Source of the DNA: a virus
Length of the DNA stretch: 23,912 nt
Virus record (IMG/VR): IMGVR_UViG_3300021370_000010
Span: 1 to 23,912 of that record
Reading direction: 5' to 3' (one strand)
In this document: positions 14,013-21,474 of the stretch, piece by piece
Layout: every line of letters starts with the position of its first letter
Numbering within the stretch: position 1 is the first letter of the stretch
Notes under the pieces: generated by a model
Told to the model about the DNA's origin: nothing
What the model saw: the letters and a program-made list of their open reading frames with translations, nothing else
Databases searched by the model: none
Translations under genes and position numbers: made by a program

Positions 14013-14273
14013 TTAGTATTTAGCGGCGACCATCAGATCTATGGCGTCTCTGATCGCCTCAAGATTGGCGTCGATACGCGCCATAGTGACCGCTTGGCTG
14101 TGTGCTGTGTCCTCGATCTGAGACATGCGGGATGAGATCTTCTGCACGTCAATCGTGTTGGCTTCGATGTCCTTCACCATGCCTGAGACGGCCCAGACGA
14201 TAGCCGCACCTTGTCCAACTAAAGTCAGTACGATTGCAGCACTTGCCCAGTCGTTTTGCCTCTTCACTGCCAT
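14013..14273 (-). CDS. Membrane-anchored coiled-coil protein
   Basis: An 86-residue protein. A single N-terminal membrane helix (AAIVLTLVGQGAAIVWAVSGMV) is followed by a heptad-like helix (about 35-85). Its topology resembles an inner-membrane spanin, but no outer partner with a clear lipobox is recognised. The start is 4 nt after the stop of the adaptor gene with no strong ribosome binding site, so re-initiation is likely. Function uncertain. Confidence 0.7.
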   Translation of the reverse strand: MAVKRQNDWASAAIVLTLVGQGAAIVWAVSGMVKDIEANTIDVQKISSRMSQIEDTAHSQAVTMARIDANLEAIRDAIDLMVAAKY

Positions 14274-14277
14274 GCGC

Positions 14278-14886
14278 TCAATCCGCGTAGATGGCGCTAG
14301 GCCGCATGACTTGTATACTGCCTGACTGCGCGGCCTCGTTTGCTTGCTCCTGTTCCTCAGCTAAGAACTGGGTGTACTTTTGCTCGAAGATGGGGCCGCG
14401 CTCATCAAGGAAATAGTCGGCGGCATACGACAGCGCAGAGTACATGATTAGGTCAGCGGACGTCGCGGCAAGCGCGTTCTCATCGCTGTCTGCTGTCATA
14501 GTGGCAAACGGGCCATAGTAGCTCACGTTGACCGTGCCACTACTGGGCTCGGGAAACAGCAGTATCGTCGTGCCTTGCTGGCTGAAGTGCGTGGCCGTGC
14601 CGGTTTGTCCGGTAGCTTTGAACTCAAGCATCTCATGCAGGGGCACCCGCGTCAGGGCGCTGTTGTTGTGGTAGATGTCGATGACTTCCAGAGCGGTCGC
14701 AGGTAGGGCGATAGACGCTGTCTGGCTGCTGATCGCATACGTCTGGATGGCCTCCATTGATGGGATACGGAGGACGCGCTGAATGCGTGAGATGCCTTGG
14801 TCAACGAAGGTGTCAGCCAAAGCGTTCGTGCAGTCGCTGCGGTTCAGCAGCGCCTTGAAGTGTGTACGGATGGCACCTTTGTTCAC
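14278..14886 (-). CDS. Head-tail connector/adaptor protein
   Basis: A 202-residue structural protein starting with GTG at 14886, with AAAAGGA 8 nt upstream. The helical N-terminus (FKALLNRSDCTNALADTFVDQGISRIQRVLRIPSME), the beta-rich middle (ALEVIDIYHNNSALTRVPLHE, TILLFPEPSSGTVNVSYYG) and the helical end (ADLIMYSALSYAADYFLDE...) give the helix-beta-helix layout of the adaptor/connector proteins that sit below the portal in podoviruses (T7 gp11-like or SU10-adaptor-like). Order after portal, scaffold and capsid agrees. Which of the connector families it belongs to is not certain. Confidence 0.75.
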   Translation of the reverse strand: MNKGAIRTHFKALLNRSDCTNALADTFVDQGISRIQRVLRIPSMEAIQTYAISSQTASIALPATALEVIDIYHNNSALTRVPLHEMLEFKATGQTGTATHFSQQGTTILLFPEPSSGTVNVSYYGPFATMTADSDENALAATSADLIMYSALSYAADYFLDERGPIFEQKYTQFLAEEQEQANEAAQSGSIQVMRPSAIYAD

Positions 14887-14889
14887 GGG

Positions 14890-15210
14890 CTAATTCCTTT
14901 TATTCGTCGCCATAAAGTAGTCCAGAGACTGGTCACGCAGACGCTTGGTGATCTCTTTGACGCTGTGCTGGTAGAGGTCGAAGCCTTCGCGGAGCCATTG
15001 TTCGTGAACGGCAACGGGTATCGACGCAACGCGCTGAAACTCTTTTTCACGGGTTTCACTACTCGCGTTTCGGCTGTCTTTAAGGTCATCCATGAAGGCG
15101 GTGGTGATGTTCTGGGTATTCTTAAAGGTGACACGGTCTCCCTCCTGCAAATACTCTGTTTCAACGCCCAGCAATGTGCGGGCGGGCTTGTTCTTTGTGT
15201 CTTTTGTCAT
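14890..15210 (-). CDS. Hypothetical virion-region protein
   Basis: A 106-residue charged protein (LLGVETEYLQEGDRVTF, IPVAVHEQWLREGFDL, KEITKRLRDQSLDYFMATNKRN). It lies between the capsid hairpin and the connector gene, its stop 3 nt before the connector start. The start at ATG 15210 is chosen because the open frame further upstream runs into the large hairpin. No Shine-Dalgarno is visible, only C-rich sequence, so initiation is unusual or the start is wrong. No family is recognised; the position suggests a minor head or connector component. Confidence 0.65.
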   Translation of the reverse strand: MTKDTKNKPARTLLGVETEYLQEGDRVTFKNTQNITTAFMDDLKDSRNASSETREKEFQRVASIPVAVHEQWLREGFDLYQHSVKEITKRLRDQSLDYFMATNKRN

Positions 15211-15245
15211 GTGTGGGGGTGCTCGATATTGTTGTGGTGTGGTGG

Positions 15246-15317
15246 AAAAGAGGACCGGCGGGGGAGACGAAGTAAGGAGAGCAGCCAACCTTCGTCTGCT
15301 TGGTCCCGCCGGACCTC
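15246..15317 (-). terminator. Large stem-loop with U-tract after the capsid gene
   Basis: On the minus strand GAGG-U-CCGGCGGG pairs with CCCGCCGG-U-CCUC (12 pairs, one U-U mismatch). An inner helix AGACGAAG/CUUCGUCU closes a loop of about 17 nt, and UUUU follows the outer stem. It begins 22 nt after the capsid stop. T7 has its late terminator right after its capsid gene, and the same arrangement would lower transcription of downstream genes relative to capsid. Confidence 0.8.
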
Positions 15318-15339
15318 AATAGCTTACACGGGCCTAGGT

Positions 15340-16481
15340 CTAGGTAAGGCCAGTGATCATGTGGCTGTCAGCAAAACTCATGTGTTTTACTGAGCCTTCG
15401 TAGACAATCTGGTGCTTGTCCGAGTCGCCTGTCTTCGCCAACAAGGTCCGCGTGTAGGGGCGCAAGACAACCTGTTTGAACATCGACGGGTCAATCAGCC
15501 ATGCAACCGTAGAGAGACTATGACGGTTCAACACACACTTATAAGTGCCGAAAGGGCCTACATAGATATCGATCACATTCACCAGCGTCTTGGTGCTAGC
15601 AAACTCACGATTACGACCTGACGCAGCCGCGAAATTCGCCACGATCAAAGCGTCCGCAGGCTTGATCATCAGCACGTCTGGGGTCGATCCTGCTTCATAA
15701 GCAGCTTGGCCCGCAGTGAGGATGTGCGTCTCGGTCAGAGCAGCAGATCCTGCCGCTGTCGCAGCCGTGATCATTTGATCGACTGAGGCCATCTTACGCG
15801 CAGCCGAAGCTGTGCCCGTGACGGCGGCTTGAGATACACCAACGTATGCCCGCTCCTGATCACGCTTCATCTCTTTGAGCACACGTCCAAGTTGATAAGC
15901 GGTTTCCTTTGCTCTACCGTAAGTCTTGATGACATCGGCAGTGGCTGAGACTTGGAAAGCCTTGGTCAGGATCTGCGAGGTGTTAGATCGCATGGTTGTA
16001 GGTGTCAGAGTACCAATAGTGGCATCTGCCCCTTCAATAGCGGCATTGACGCCTGCTGCTGCAAGGCTGTCTTCCTGCCATTCAAAAGTACGAGCATGTG
16101 TTTTCTCGGACTTCATCAAAGAAGTGAAGGGGGTATCGGTTGGAGTTATGTCGGTTATGCATTGTGTTCGTCTAAGGTCGTAAGGCTTAGACCGCCCGAG
16201 GGCTGCTATAGGTTCATAATCCCCATAGATCAGATCATATCATCACCCTGTTTTCACAGGGGCTGTGCGCTTCGGACCACTTGGCCCTACTCCCCGAAGG
16301 GATGATCGTTGCACCTTCCCTCACATTTGCAAGGGCTTGGCTCAGGATTGTCCAGCGTGGGATGTTCCCTGAGTTCACACAGTTTGTTTTGACGCATTAC
16401 TGCGAAAGGGCACCATTGTTACCTAATGCCCGAAACGTCTTCAGCTTGACCCACTTGATTGTAGGTTGTGTAAGTAGCCAT
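15340..16481 (-). CDS. Major capsid protein, SU10/DUF5309 type, split by a group I intron
   Basis: Exon 1 is 16426-16481 and exon 2 is 15340-16159; joined they give 876 nt, 291 residues. ATG 16481 has a near-perfect AAGGAGGT 6 nt upstream. Exon 1 encodes MATYTTYNQVGQAEDVSG plus two bases of the next codon; exon 2 continues ITDITPTDTPFTSLM, then THARTFEWQEDSLA, RSNTSQILTKAFQVS and QLGRVLKEMKRDQE. The FEWQxDSL and ELKRD-like elements and the TDTPF N-arm are typical of the SU10-type (DUF5309) capsid family. Without splicing, translation stops after 19 codons (in-frame TAA at the start of the intron). An internal start in exon 2 would lose the first 34 residues, including the conserved N-arm. The gene follows the scaffold by 28 nt and is followed by a strong hairpin. 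Confidence 0.93.
16160..16425 (-). ncRNA. Self-splicing group I intron (IA-type, T4 td-like) in the capsid gene
   Basis: 266 nt, no ORF. Numbering from the intron 5' end: the internal guide GUGCCC (13-18) pairs with exon-1 end GGGCAU, giving P1 with the required U-G at the splice site. AUG (10-12) pairs with exon-2 CAU (P10), and the intron ends in G266. P3 is CUGUGUG (44-50) with CGCACAG (157-163), and P4 is CUCAGG (53-58) with CCUGAG (80-85). P7 is GAUCAU (119-124) with AUGAUC (188-193). P7.1 is a UUCG-loop stem (124-135), P7.2 is GGGCC/GGUCC (139-152), and P8 is CCCUGU-GAAA-ACAGGG (165-180). P9.2 is GUCUAAG/CUUAGAC (234-256). The core, with P7.1 and P7.2, closely resembles the T4 td intron as I recall it, with compensatory change in P7. 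Confidence 0.95.
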
Positions 16482-16508
16482 TGAGCTACCTCCTTAGTTG
16501 CAGTTGGG

Positions 16509-17561
16509 TTAGGCTTCCCAGCGTGCAAGTAAGGCCTCTGCTATATCATCAGCATCACCGCTCTTTGATCTCAGCACGTCGTGAGCTTTCTTAACTCGAC
16601 GGGACTTACTATCCTCGCGGACTGGTGATTTGGTTGACCTTAAGATCTTCTTGCCTTTGTTGCCGTCCTTGGCCCTGATCACCTTAGCTTTCTGCTTTTT
16701 AGTCTCGGCAGTCGCTTTGGTTTGGTCGTATAGACGGGCTTTGTTAAGCAACATGATTACCTGTGGATCGACGTATTGATCGACTTGCTCTTGGGGTAAT
16801 CCTTGGCTGACCGCATAGGCTCGGATGTCATTGTAAACATCGTTGCCCCAGTCAGGCATTTGGCTCTGAAGAACCTTTACGCATTCACTCGCGGCCTGCT
16901 GATGCAGCACTTTCTGCTGGTCTTGGGCATCGCGGTAAAAGGCGTCGGCCTCTTCTTTGAGGAACTTTAGGTCGGCTTCTGCGTCTTTGCTTTCGGACCT
17001 GAGCTTCGCAAAATCGTCAGCATCCATTTGGCGGCTGGCGACTAGCATATCTACCTCGTTATAAGGCTTGGCTCGGGCTTCTGCTCTTTCGAGAAGCGTT
17101 TGATAACTGATGCTTGCCTTTTGATAGGCAGCGTCGGCCTCTTTGCGCTGGGCAGCGAGGTCTTGAGACTTCCGTGTCAGGCTGGCTTCTTGGCCGTGCA
17201 GACGTTTCAAGGCGGCAATGGATACCCGCTGCGTTTCCCCGTCAACAATGATTTCGACTTGAGTATCGTCATCTATTGACAACTCTACTTCGTCTGCTTC
17301 ATCGGTCTCGGGTTCTTCGCTTTCGTCGGGGTCCTCGTCGTCCTCTTCGTCGGTCTGCTCGGTCTCGTCATCCTGATCTTCGTCAGACGTATCCTCTAGT
17401 GTCTCATCTTCGTCGTCTTCGTTGCGAGGGTCGTCCGTTGCCTCTTCATCCTCTTCGGATAGGGTTTCCCCGTCCTCCCAGCGACTAAGAATGGCGTCCG
17501 CAGCGTCATCGGCATCGAGGCTGCGTGGTTGAGAATCTTCGTTTAATTGCACGTTACTCAT
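16509..17561 (-). CDS. Scaffolding protein
   Basis: A 350-residue, very acidic protein upstream of the capsid gene. The region of about 35-100 is almost all Glu, Asp and Thr. A small structured part (VEIIVDGETQRVSIAALKRLHGQE, about 105-125) then leads into a long coiled coil (about 125-245) and a basic C-terminal region (KKQKAKVIRAKDGNKGKK) that probably contacts the acidic capsid interior. The N-terminus carries DADDAADAILSRWED and the very end DADDIAEALLARWEA, two versions of the same peptide. ATG 17561 lies just after the stop of the preceding gene, with AGAGGA about 12 nt upstream. Scaffold identity rests on composition and position. Confidence 0.87.
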   Translation of the reverse strand: MSNVQLNEDSQPRSLDADDAADAILSRWEDGETLSEEDEEATDDPRNEDDEDETLEDTSDEDQDDETEQTDEEDDEDPDESEEPETDEADEVELSIDDDTQVEIIVDGETQRVSIAALKRLHGQEASLTRKSQDLAAQRKEADAAYQKASISYQTLLERAEARAKPYNEVDMLVASRQMDADDFAKLRSESKDAEADLKFLKEEADAFYRDAQDQQKVLHQQAASECVKVLQSQMPDWGNDVYNDIRAYAVSQGLPQEQVDQYVDPQVIMLLNKARLYDQTKATAETKKQKAKVIRAKDGNKGKKILRSTKSPVREDSKSRRVKKAHDVLRSKSGDADDIAEALLARWEA

Positions 17562-17565
17562 GGTG

Positions 17566-17838
17566 CTACTCGTCCTCTCGACTGTTGTCGTCATTATCAA
17601 TGGCGCGGTCGTTGATCTCATCGCGGATCGACACCCATTGCTTCAGTGTATTTGCCACGTCTACTAGTGCTCGATAGTGGCGGTAGTTGGTCTCTCGTCC
17701 TGCGTCATCTGACGGGTCGGAGTTGACGTAGGTAGTGAACGTCCCTTCGACCAACGTGTTGACGCAGGCATTGAATGCAGTGCTAGACAATAGCTGCTCT
17801 GCCTCGTCACCTTGCGTGACAAGTTCTTCTTCAGTCAT
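17566..17838 (-). CDS. Small acidic protein between portal and scaffold
   Basis: A 90-residue acidic helical protein (EELVTQGDEAEQLLSS, TTYVNSDPSDD, HYRALVDVANTLKQWVSIRDEIND). AAGGAGAGCAC precedes its ATG, the same extended ribosome binding site as at 22172. Small proteins in this slot, between portal and scaffold, are frequent in podoviruses with P22/SU10-type portals, but their role is not known to me. Confidence 0.75.
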   Translation of the reverse strand: MTEEELVTQGDEAEQLLSSTAFNACVNTLVEGTFTTYVNSDPSDDAGRETNYRHYRALVDVANTLKQWVSIRDEINDRAIDNDDNSREDE

Positions 17839-17864
17839 AGTGTGCTCTCCTTGGTGGTAGTGCC

Positions 17865-19892
17865 TTAGCCTGTTGGCGAGGCTATCGCTCTGACATCAGT
17901 TGCTGTCTTCGCAATCTCTAGCTCTGCTGTATCGACCATAACCTTATGATCTAGCTGGCTCTCTTTGAGGTCTAGGTTGTCGCTCTGCACGGCAAACGAT
18001 TGCTGTGCTTTCATGCTATCTAGCTCAAGTTTCATTTGTGCCATCTGCGCGTCCACCTGCTGCTTGGCTTCTGCCAAAGCGGTCTGACGCTCTTGGATCT
18101 GCATCTGCTGTTGCTGCATTTGCATTGCCATCTGCTGCGCTGGATCAGGCTGTGGTGGCGGTAGCTGCTCAGGCGGTGTCAGATAGTCTTGGACGTTCTT
18201 AATGCCCGAGTTCTCCATGACATGTGACATCAGCTTGTATTGGTTTGGCGCTTGATACATGGAAGACAGGGTCGGATCTTGCGACATGAGCCCGTGCAAC
18301 GCAAGATACTTCTGCGCCTCTTGCTCTTGTTCGCCGTATCCGAGGTGCATTTCGACAGTAACATCGCGCTTTGATGCCCATTGCGCTGGGCTGATCTCGA
18401 CGTAGTCACCGGCTAGCTCCACGACCTTCTCGTCGGTCTCATTCTCAACGCAAAGCTGATACACAATCTGATACAAGGGCCGCAGGAAGTTGTTTGCGAA
18501 GTTCCTGGCGATGATCTTCTGCCGTTGCTGGCTCATCGTTGCAAGCTGCTCGACCATAGCTGCTGAGTTTTGCTTGCTAACGGCGTCTTTGTTTGTGCCT
18601 TGGCTAAGACGGCTTACGCCCGTGGTGTCCTCTTTGTCTTCGTCCAGCATCTGGATTGTATTGAAGATAAACGGGTTCAGAGGTGCCTGCTGCATGGGCA
18701 CAATAGCGTCAGGTCGGGTGACGTTAACAATGCCGCCGACGCGACCATCGATAAGCTCACGAGGGTTGGTAACACCGCCTTTCGTGACCACGTATCTCGG
18801 GTTGTTGGTGATCATCGCGTGGTCAAGGATAGACCTTGTCAACACCGTGCGGGCGTTCTGGATTGGCACTACTTTAGAGGCAAAGTTGTTGCCCCAGAAG
18901 CTGTGTGGGATCGGCAGCGGGGTAAAGCAAACGAAGGGCTTGCGGTTCACTCGCTCCTGCTCAAGCAGGACATTGCCAGCTTTGACCAAGCGGTAAAGCT
19001 CTGCCTCGCCGGTGGCCTCGACATCGAGCATCGTGAAGCATTCGTAGCAGGTGACAGAGCGAACCTGGTCCTGGTAGCCAGCGGCGTTGAAGCCTCGGTC
19101 GCTGCCAATCTCTTCGTGCCGCGCTAAGACCTCTGGGTCAGTCTCCATCTCTGTGTCTTCGTGGTCTCCGATCTTGTCGATCAGTTCCTCGTCGTAACCC
19201 ATTTGTCGAAGCTCTGAGATCGTCTTAGTTGACCGGTGAGCACAGAATAAAACGTCATTGAGATCCCGTGCTTGCGGCTCAATCAGAAACTCCTCGGGGG
19301 CGACGTTCTCAATAACAACCTGAGAGGTGTCTTGCGTCACGCGAATGTCACCGCTGTAAAAGCCGAGGCTTTCCTCGATCTCTTCGATCTCGGTGTTGTC
19401 CTGAGCAAGCACGGCATCAAGCTCGTCTTCTGTGAGGTCCTCGACATACTCTAGGTGGCTCTCTGTCTGTTCTTTCCAGTAGACGCGAACAATGCCGCAG
19501 CGGGCAATGAGGCCGTCGTGGATAGCGGTGCTCATTACAGAGTAGAGGTCGTTCTGCCGGTGGGCCACGTAGTCGGTGTATTCAGTGCAAACCTCCGCCA
19601 TCTTAACGTCGTCGGCGTTCTGTGGGGAAAAGCGTACAGTCTTGTTGCCGCTGGCAAAGGTCTCAAGCAGCGCAGCTTTCATCGACTCGACGCTGTCATA
19701 GACGTCCATGCTGACATAGCTGCTGTTACCGTCGTGGGCCTTCTTGGGCAGGGTGGCGTTGTAATAATCGACTGCCTTCTTGCGTTCTCTGCTGATCTGG
19801 CTGTCATAGTAACCAACGCTGCGGCGAATGTTGGCATCAAGGATCTTGACGATGCCCTCGTCGTCCAGCTTTTTGTAATCTTTGGTTTTCAT
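17865..19892 (-). CDS. Portal protein, P22/SU10 type
   Basis: A 675-residue protein that forms the dodecameric DNA-entry ring at one head vertex. The N-terminal part (RRSVGYYDSQISRERKKAVDYYN, SSYVSMDVYDSVESMKAALLETFASG) and the centre (VAPEEFLIEPQARDLNDVLFCAHRS, FTPLPIPHSFWGNNFASKVVPIQNARTVLTRSILDHA) match the P22-like/SU10-like portal family rather than T7 gp8. The C-terminal 130 residues are a Pro/Gln-rich stretch (QMAMQMQQQQMQIQ, about 590-605) and a long helix, likely the barrel. The ATG lies 1 nt from the terminase stop (ATGGTATGACATG), so the two are coupled. Confidence 0.92.
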   Translation of the reverse strand: MKTKDYKKLDDEGIVKILDANIRRSVGYYDSQISRERKKAVDYYNATLPKKAHDGNSSYVSMDVYDSVESMKAALLETFASGNKTVRFSPQNADDVKMAEVCTEYTDYVAHRQNDLYSVMSTAIHDGLIARCGIVRVYWKEQTESHLEYVEDLTEDELDAVLAQDNTEIEEIEESLGFYSGDIRVTQDTSQVVIENVAPEEFLIEPQARDLNDVLFCAHRSTKTISELRQMGYDEELIDKIGDHEDTEMETDPEVLARHEEIGSDRGFNAAGYQDQVRSVTCYECFTMLDVEATGEAELYRLVKAGNVLLEQERVNRKPFVCFTPLPIPHSFWGNNFASKVVPIQNARTVLTRSILDHAMITNNPRYVVTKGGVTNPRELIDGRVGGIVNVTRPDAIVPMQQAPLNPFIFNTIQMLDEDKEDTTGVSRLSQGTNKDAVSKQNSAAMVEQLATMSQQRQKIIARNFANNFLRPLYQIVYQLCVENETDEKVVELAGDYVEISPAQWASKRDVTVEMHLGYGEQEQEAQKYLALHGLMSQDPTLSSMYQAPNQYKLMSHVMENSGIKNVQDYLTPPEQLPPPQPDPAQQMAMQMQQQQMQIQERQTALAEAKQQVDAQMAQMKLELDSMKAQQSFAVQSDNLDLKESQLDHKVMVDTAELEIAKTATDVRAIASPTG

Positions 19893-19893
19893 G

Positions 19894-21474
19894 TCATACC
19901 ATCTCTATGTAATGATCGTCGGTAGATTCTATAGGCTCCCAAGCGCCTTCGTGGATGTGGTTGGCTAAGGCCAGCGACATGACGCAATCGTCAAAGCAGC
20001 CAGACTCGGCCTCCATCGCGCCGCTTTCGGTCACAATGTACGTGAGCATCTCGCGGATCGTGACCTTGCAATTAAGTTCTAGCTCGTCGTCGCGGTGACT
20101 AGCTCGTAGCTGATCGATGATCAGGGGTTTGGTCTTGGACGTCGTAGTGAAACCCAGCTTCACGGTCTCGCGGTCTGTCAGCTTATCGACTTGGACCTCT
20201 GTGTAGAAGTTGGGATAGGCCATGTCTTTGCCGAGCCGCGTACACGTCAGAATACCGTGGCTGTTGTTCTCAACAATAATCAAGGCCTCATTGTAATACT
20301 CGCCCAGAGCATAGAGCACGTTCGCAAAGTAGTCGGGATGCACATGACTGCGCCACACAGCGACCTGACGCTTTTTACTGTCGAGCACTTGAGCGCAGCT
20401 ATAGTCACCGCCTCGCACGCCCATGCTAACATCGGCTCCTATGGCATATTGTTCGCCGTCAACGTGGGGTCTATAGATCGAAAGCTCTCCCCGAGCGTTG
20501 TCGAGCCACTCGCCGCCCTCAAGGGCCAGCCGTTGCTGTAGCTCCTCGGTCTCAGACAAACGAGACAGGAGCTTGTCGGGGTTAAACACTGGTCGCCCAG
20601 TTGTCAGGAACGCTTGATCTGGAAAGCTTGGATATTCTTGATTCCAAAGATCGAGGCCGTTCTGCGCGACCTTGCGACGGCGAAACATAAGCTGCTCGTC
20701 ATCGAGGTCATACTCGGCAGCAAGGTCTTCCTCGTCGGGGGTGCGCTCGAAGTTGTCGGGGACGGGCTCACGATAATCGGGGTCACAGAACCATGCGATG
20801 AACACAGGGACGAACCCGTTGGTCCCATCGACGGCCCCTTTCCAAAGGTCATAGAATACACCGCTGATACCATTCGCTGTGCTCTCGACAAAGATCGCCG
20901 TGCCGTTAGTGTTGGGCACCGCTTGCGTCAGACCATTCCAGTTCTCAAGGGCGGTAGACTTCTGCCAGAAGGCAAGCTCACTCGCGTGAACATGGGTCAA
21001 CGTCTCGCCCCGACCAATACTCTCACCGCCTGCTGTCGCGACCACAAAGCTGCTGTCGAGCACGTCGAAGCTCAGTTCTCGGCGTGACGAGTACTTGGTG
21101 TGAGGCTTAAGGATCTCAGGACAATTCTCATGGTAACGCTTGGTCATGTCAAAGAGAGCGCGAGTACTGTCCGAGTGGTGTGTGATGACCATCGCCTTGC
21201 TGGCGTTACGTTGGCTGACGCTGAAGTAGAGATAGCCACCAGTATACGTTGACAACCCTTGCTGACGAGCTTTGAGGATGATGATCCTGACCTTGCCTTC
21301 AGACGCCATCTGTTCCTCGACGGCATCGTTAAGGATGGTCTGGGCGTTGTTTAGTTTGAGCGGTGCAATCTCACCCGCCTTGGTGCGGATCTTTAGTGCG
21401 CTGGGCGCATAGAAACTGAAGTCATTTAGAAGGCGTTTCCTCACTGCTACCAATTTGGGGTCTAATGCTGTCAT
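19894..21474 (-). CDS. terL: Terminase large subunit
   Basis: A 526-residue packaging motor. The ATPase domain has an adenine/Walker A-like LKARQQGLST (67-76) and the Walker B region LTHVHASELAFW; the coupling segment is AIFVESTANG. The nuclease domain has GADVSMGVRGGDYS (first metal-binding Asp), IIVENNSHG and DDCVMSLALA near the C-terminus, the RNase H-like acidic set. The gene overlaps the small subunit by 53 nt and its own stop abuts the portal start. AAGAAGAGAGCAC precedes the ATG. Confidence 0.95.
   Translation of the reverse strand: MTALDPKLVAVRKRLLNDFSFYAPSALKIRTKAGEIAPLKLNNAQTILNDAVEEQMASEGKVRIIILKARQQGLSTYTGGYLYFSVSQRNASKAMVITHHSDSTRALFDMTKRYHENCPEILKPHTKYSSRRELSFDVLDSSFVVATAGGESIGRGETLTHVHASELAFWQKSTALENWNGLTQAVPNTNGTAIFVESTANGISGVFYDLWKGAVDGTNGFVPVFIAWFCDPDYREPVPDNFERTPDEEDLAAEYDLDDEQLMFRRRKVAQNGLDLWNQEYPSFPDQAFLTTGRPVFNPDKLLSRLSETEELQQRLALEGGEWLDNARGELSIYRPHVDGEQYAIGADVSMGVRGGDYSCAQVLDSKKRQVAVWRSHVHPDYFANVLYALGEYYNEALIIVENNSHGILTCTRLGKDMAYPNFYTEVQVDKLTDRETVKLGFTTTSKTKPLIIDQLRASHRDDELELNCKVTIREMLTYIVTESGAMEAESGCFDDCVMSLALANHIHEGAWEPIESTDDHYIEMV

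Noticed and set aside
14883-15164. 93-codon minus-strand ORF preceded by GGAGGG and GTG
   Set aside because: Overlaps 14890-15210 in another frame; Pro/Ser/Arg-rich shadow composition. The purine run lies inside the coding sequence of the better ORF.
14797-15393. 198-codon plus-strand ORF
   Set aside because: Antisense shadow of the connector gene and its neighbour; it spans the capsid hairpin and has no protein-like pattern or ribosome binding site.
15340-16119. Capsid ORF starting at an internal TTG or ATG in exon 2
   Set aside because: It lacks a ribosome binding site and the conserved N-arm. Splicing of the group I intron supplies a start with AAGGAGGT and the missing residues.
18570-19127. 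185-codon plus-strand ORF inside the portal gene
   Set aside because: Antisense to a clear portal gene; explained by codon bias of the minus strand.
19455-19925. 156-codon plus-strand ORF with hydrophobic composition
   Set aside because: Antisense shadow of the portal 5' half; valine/alanine richness follows from the complementary codons.
20614-21087. 157-codon plus-strand ORF
   Set aside because: Antisense to the large terminase, whose motifs are unambiguous.
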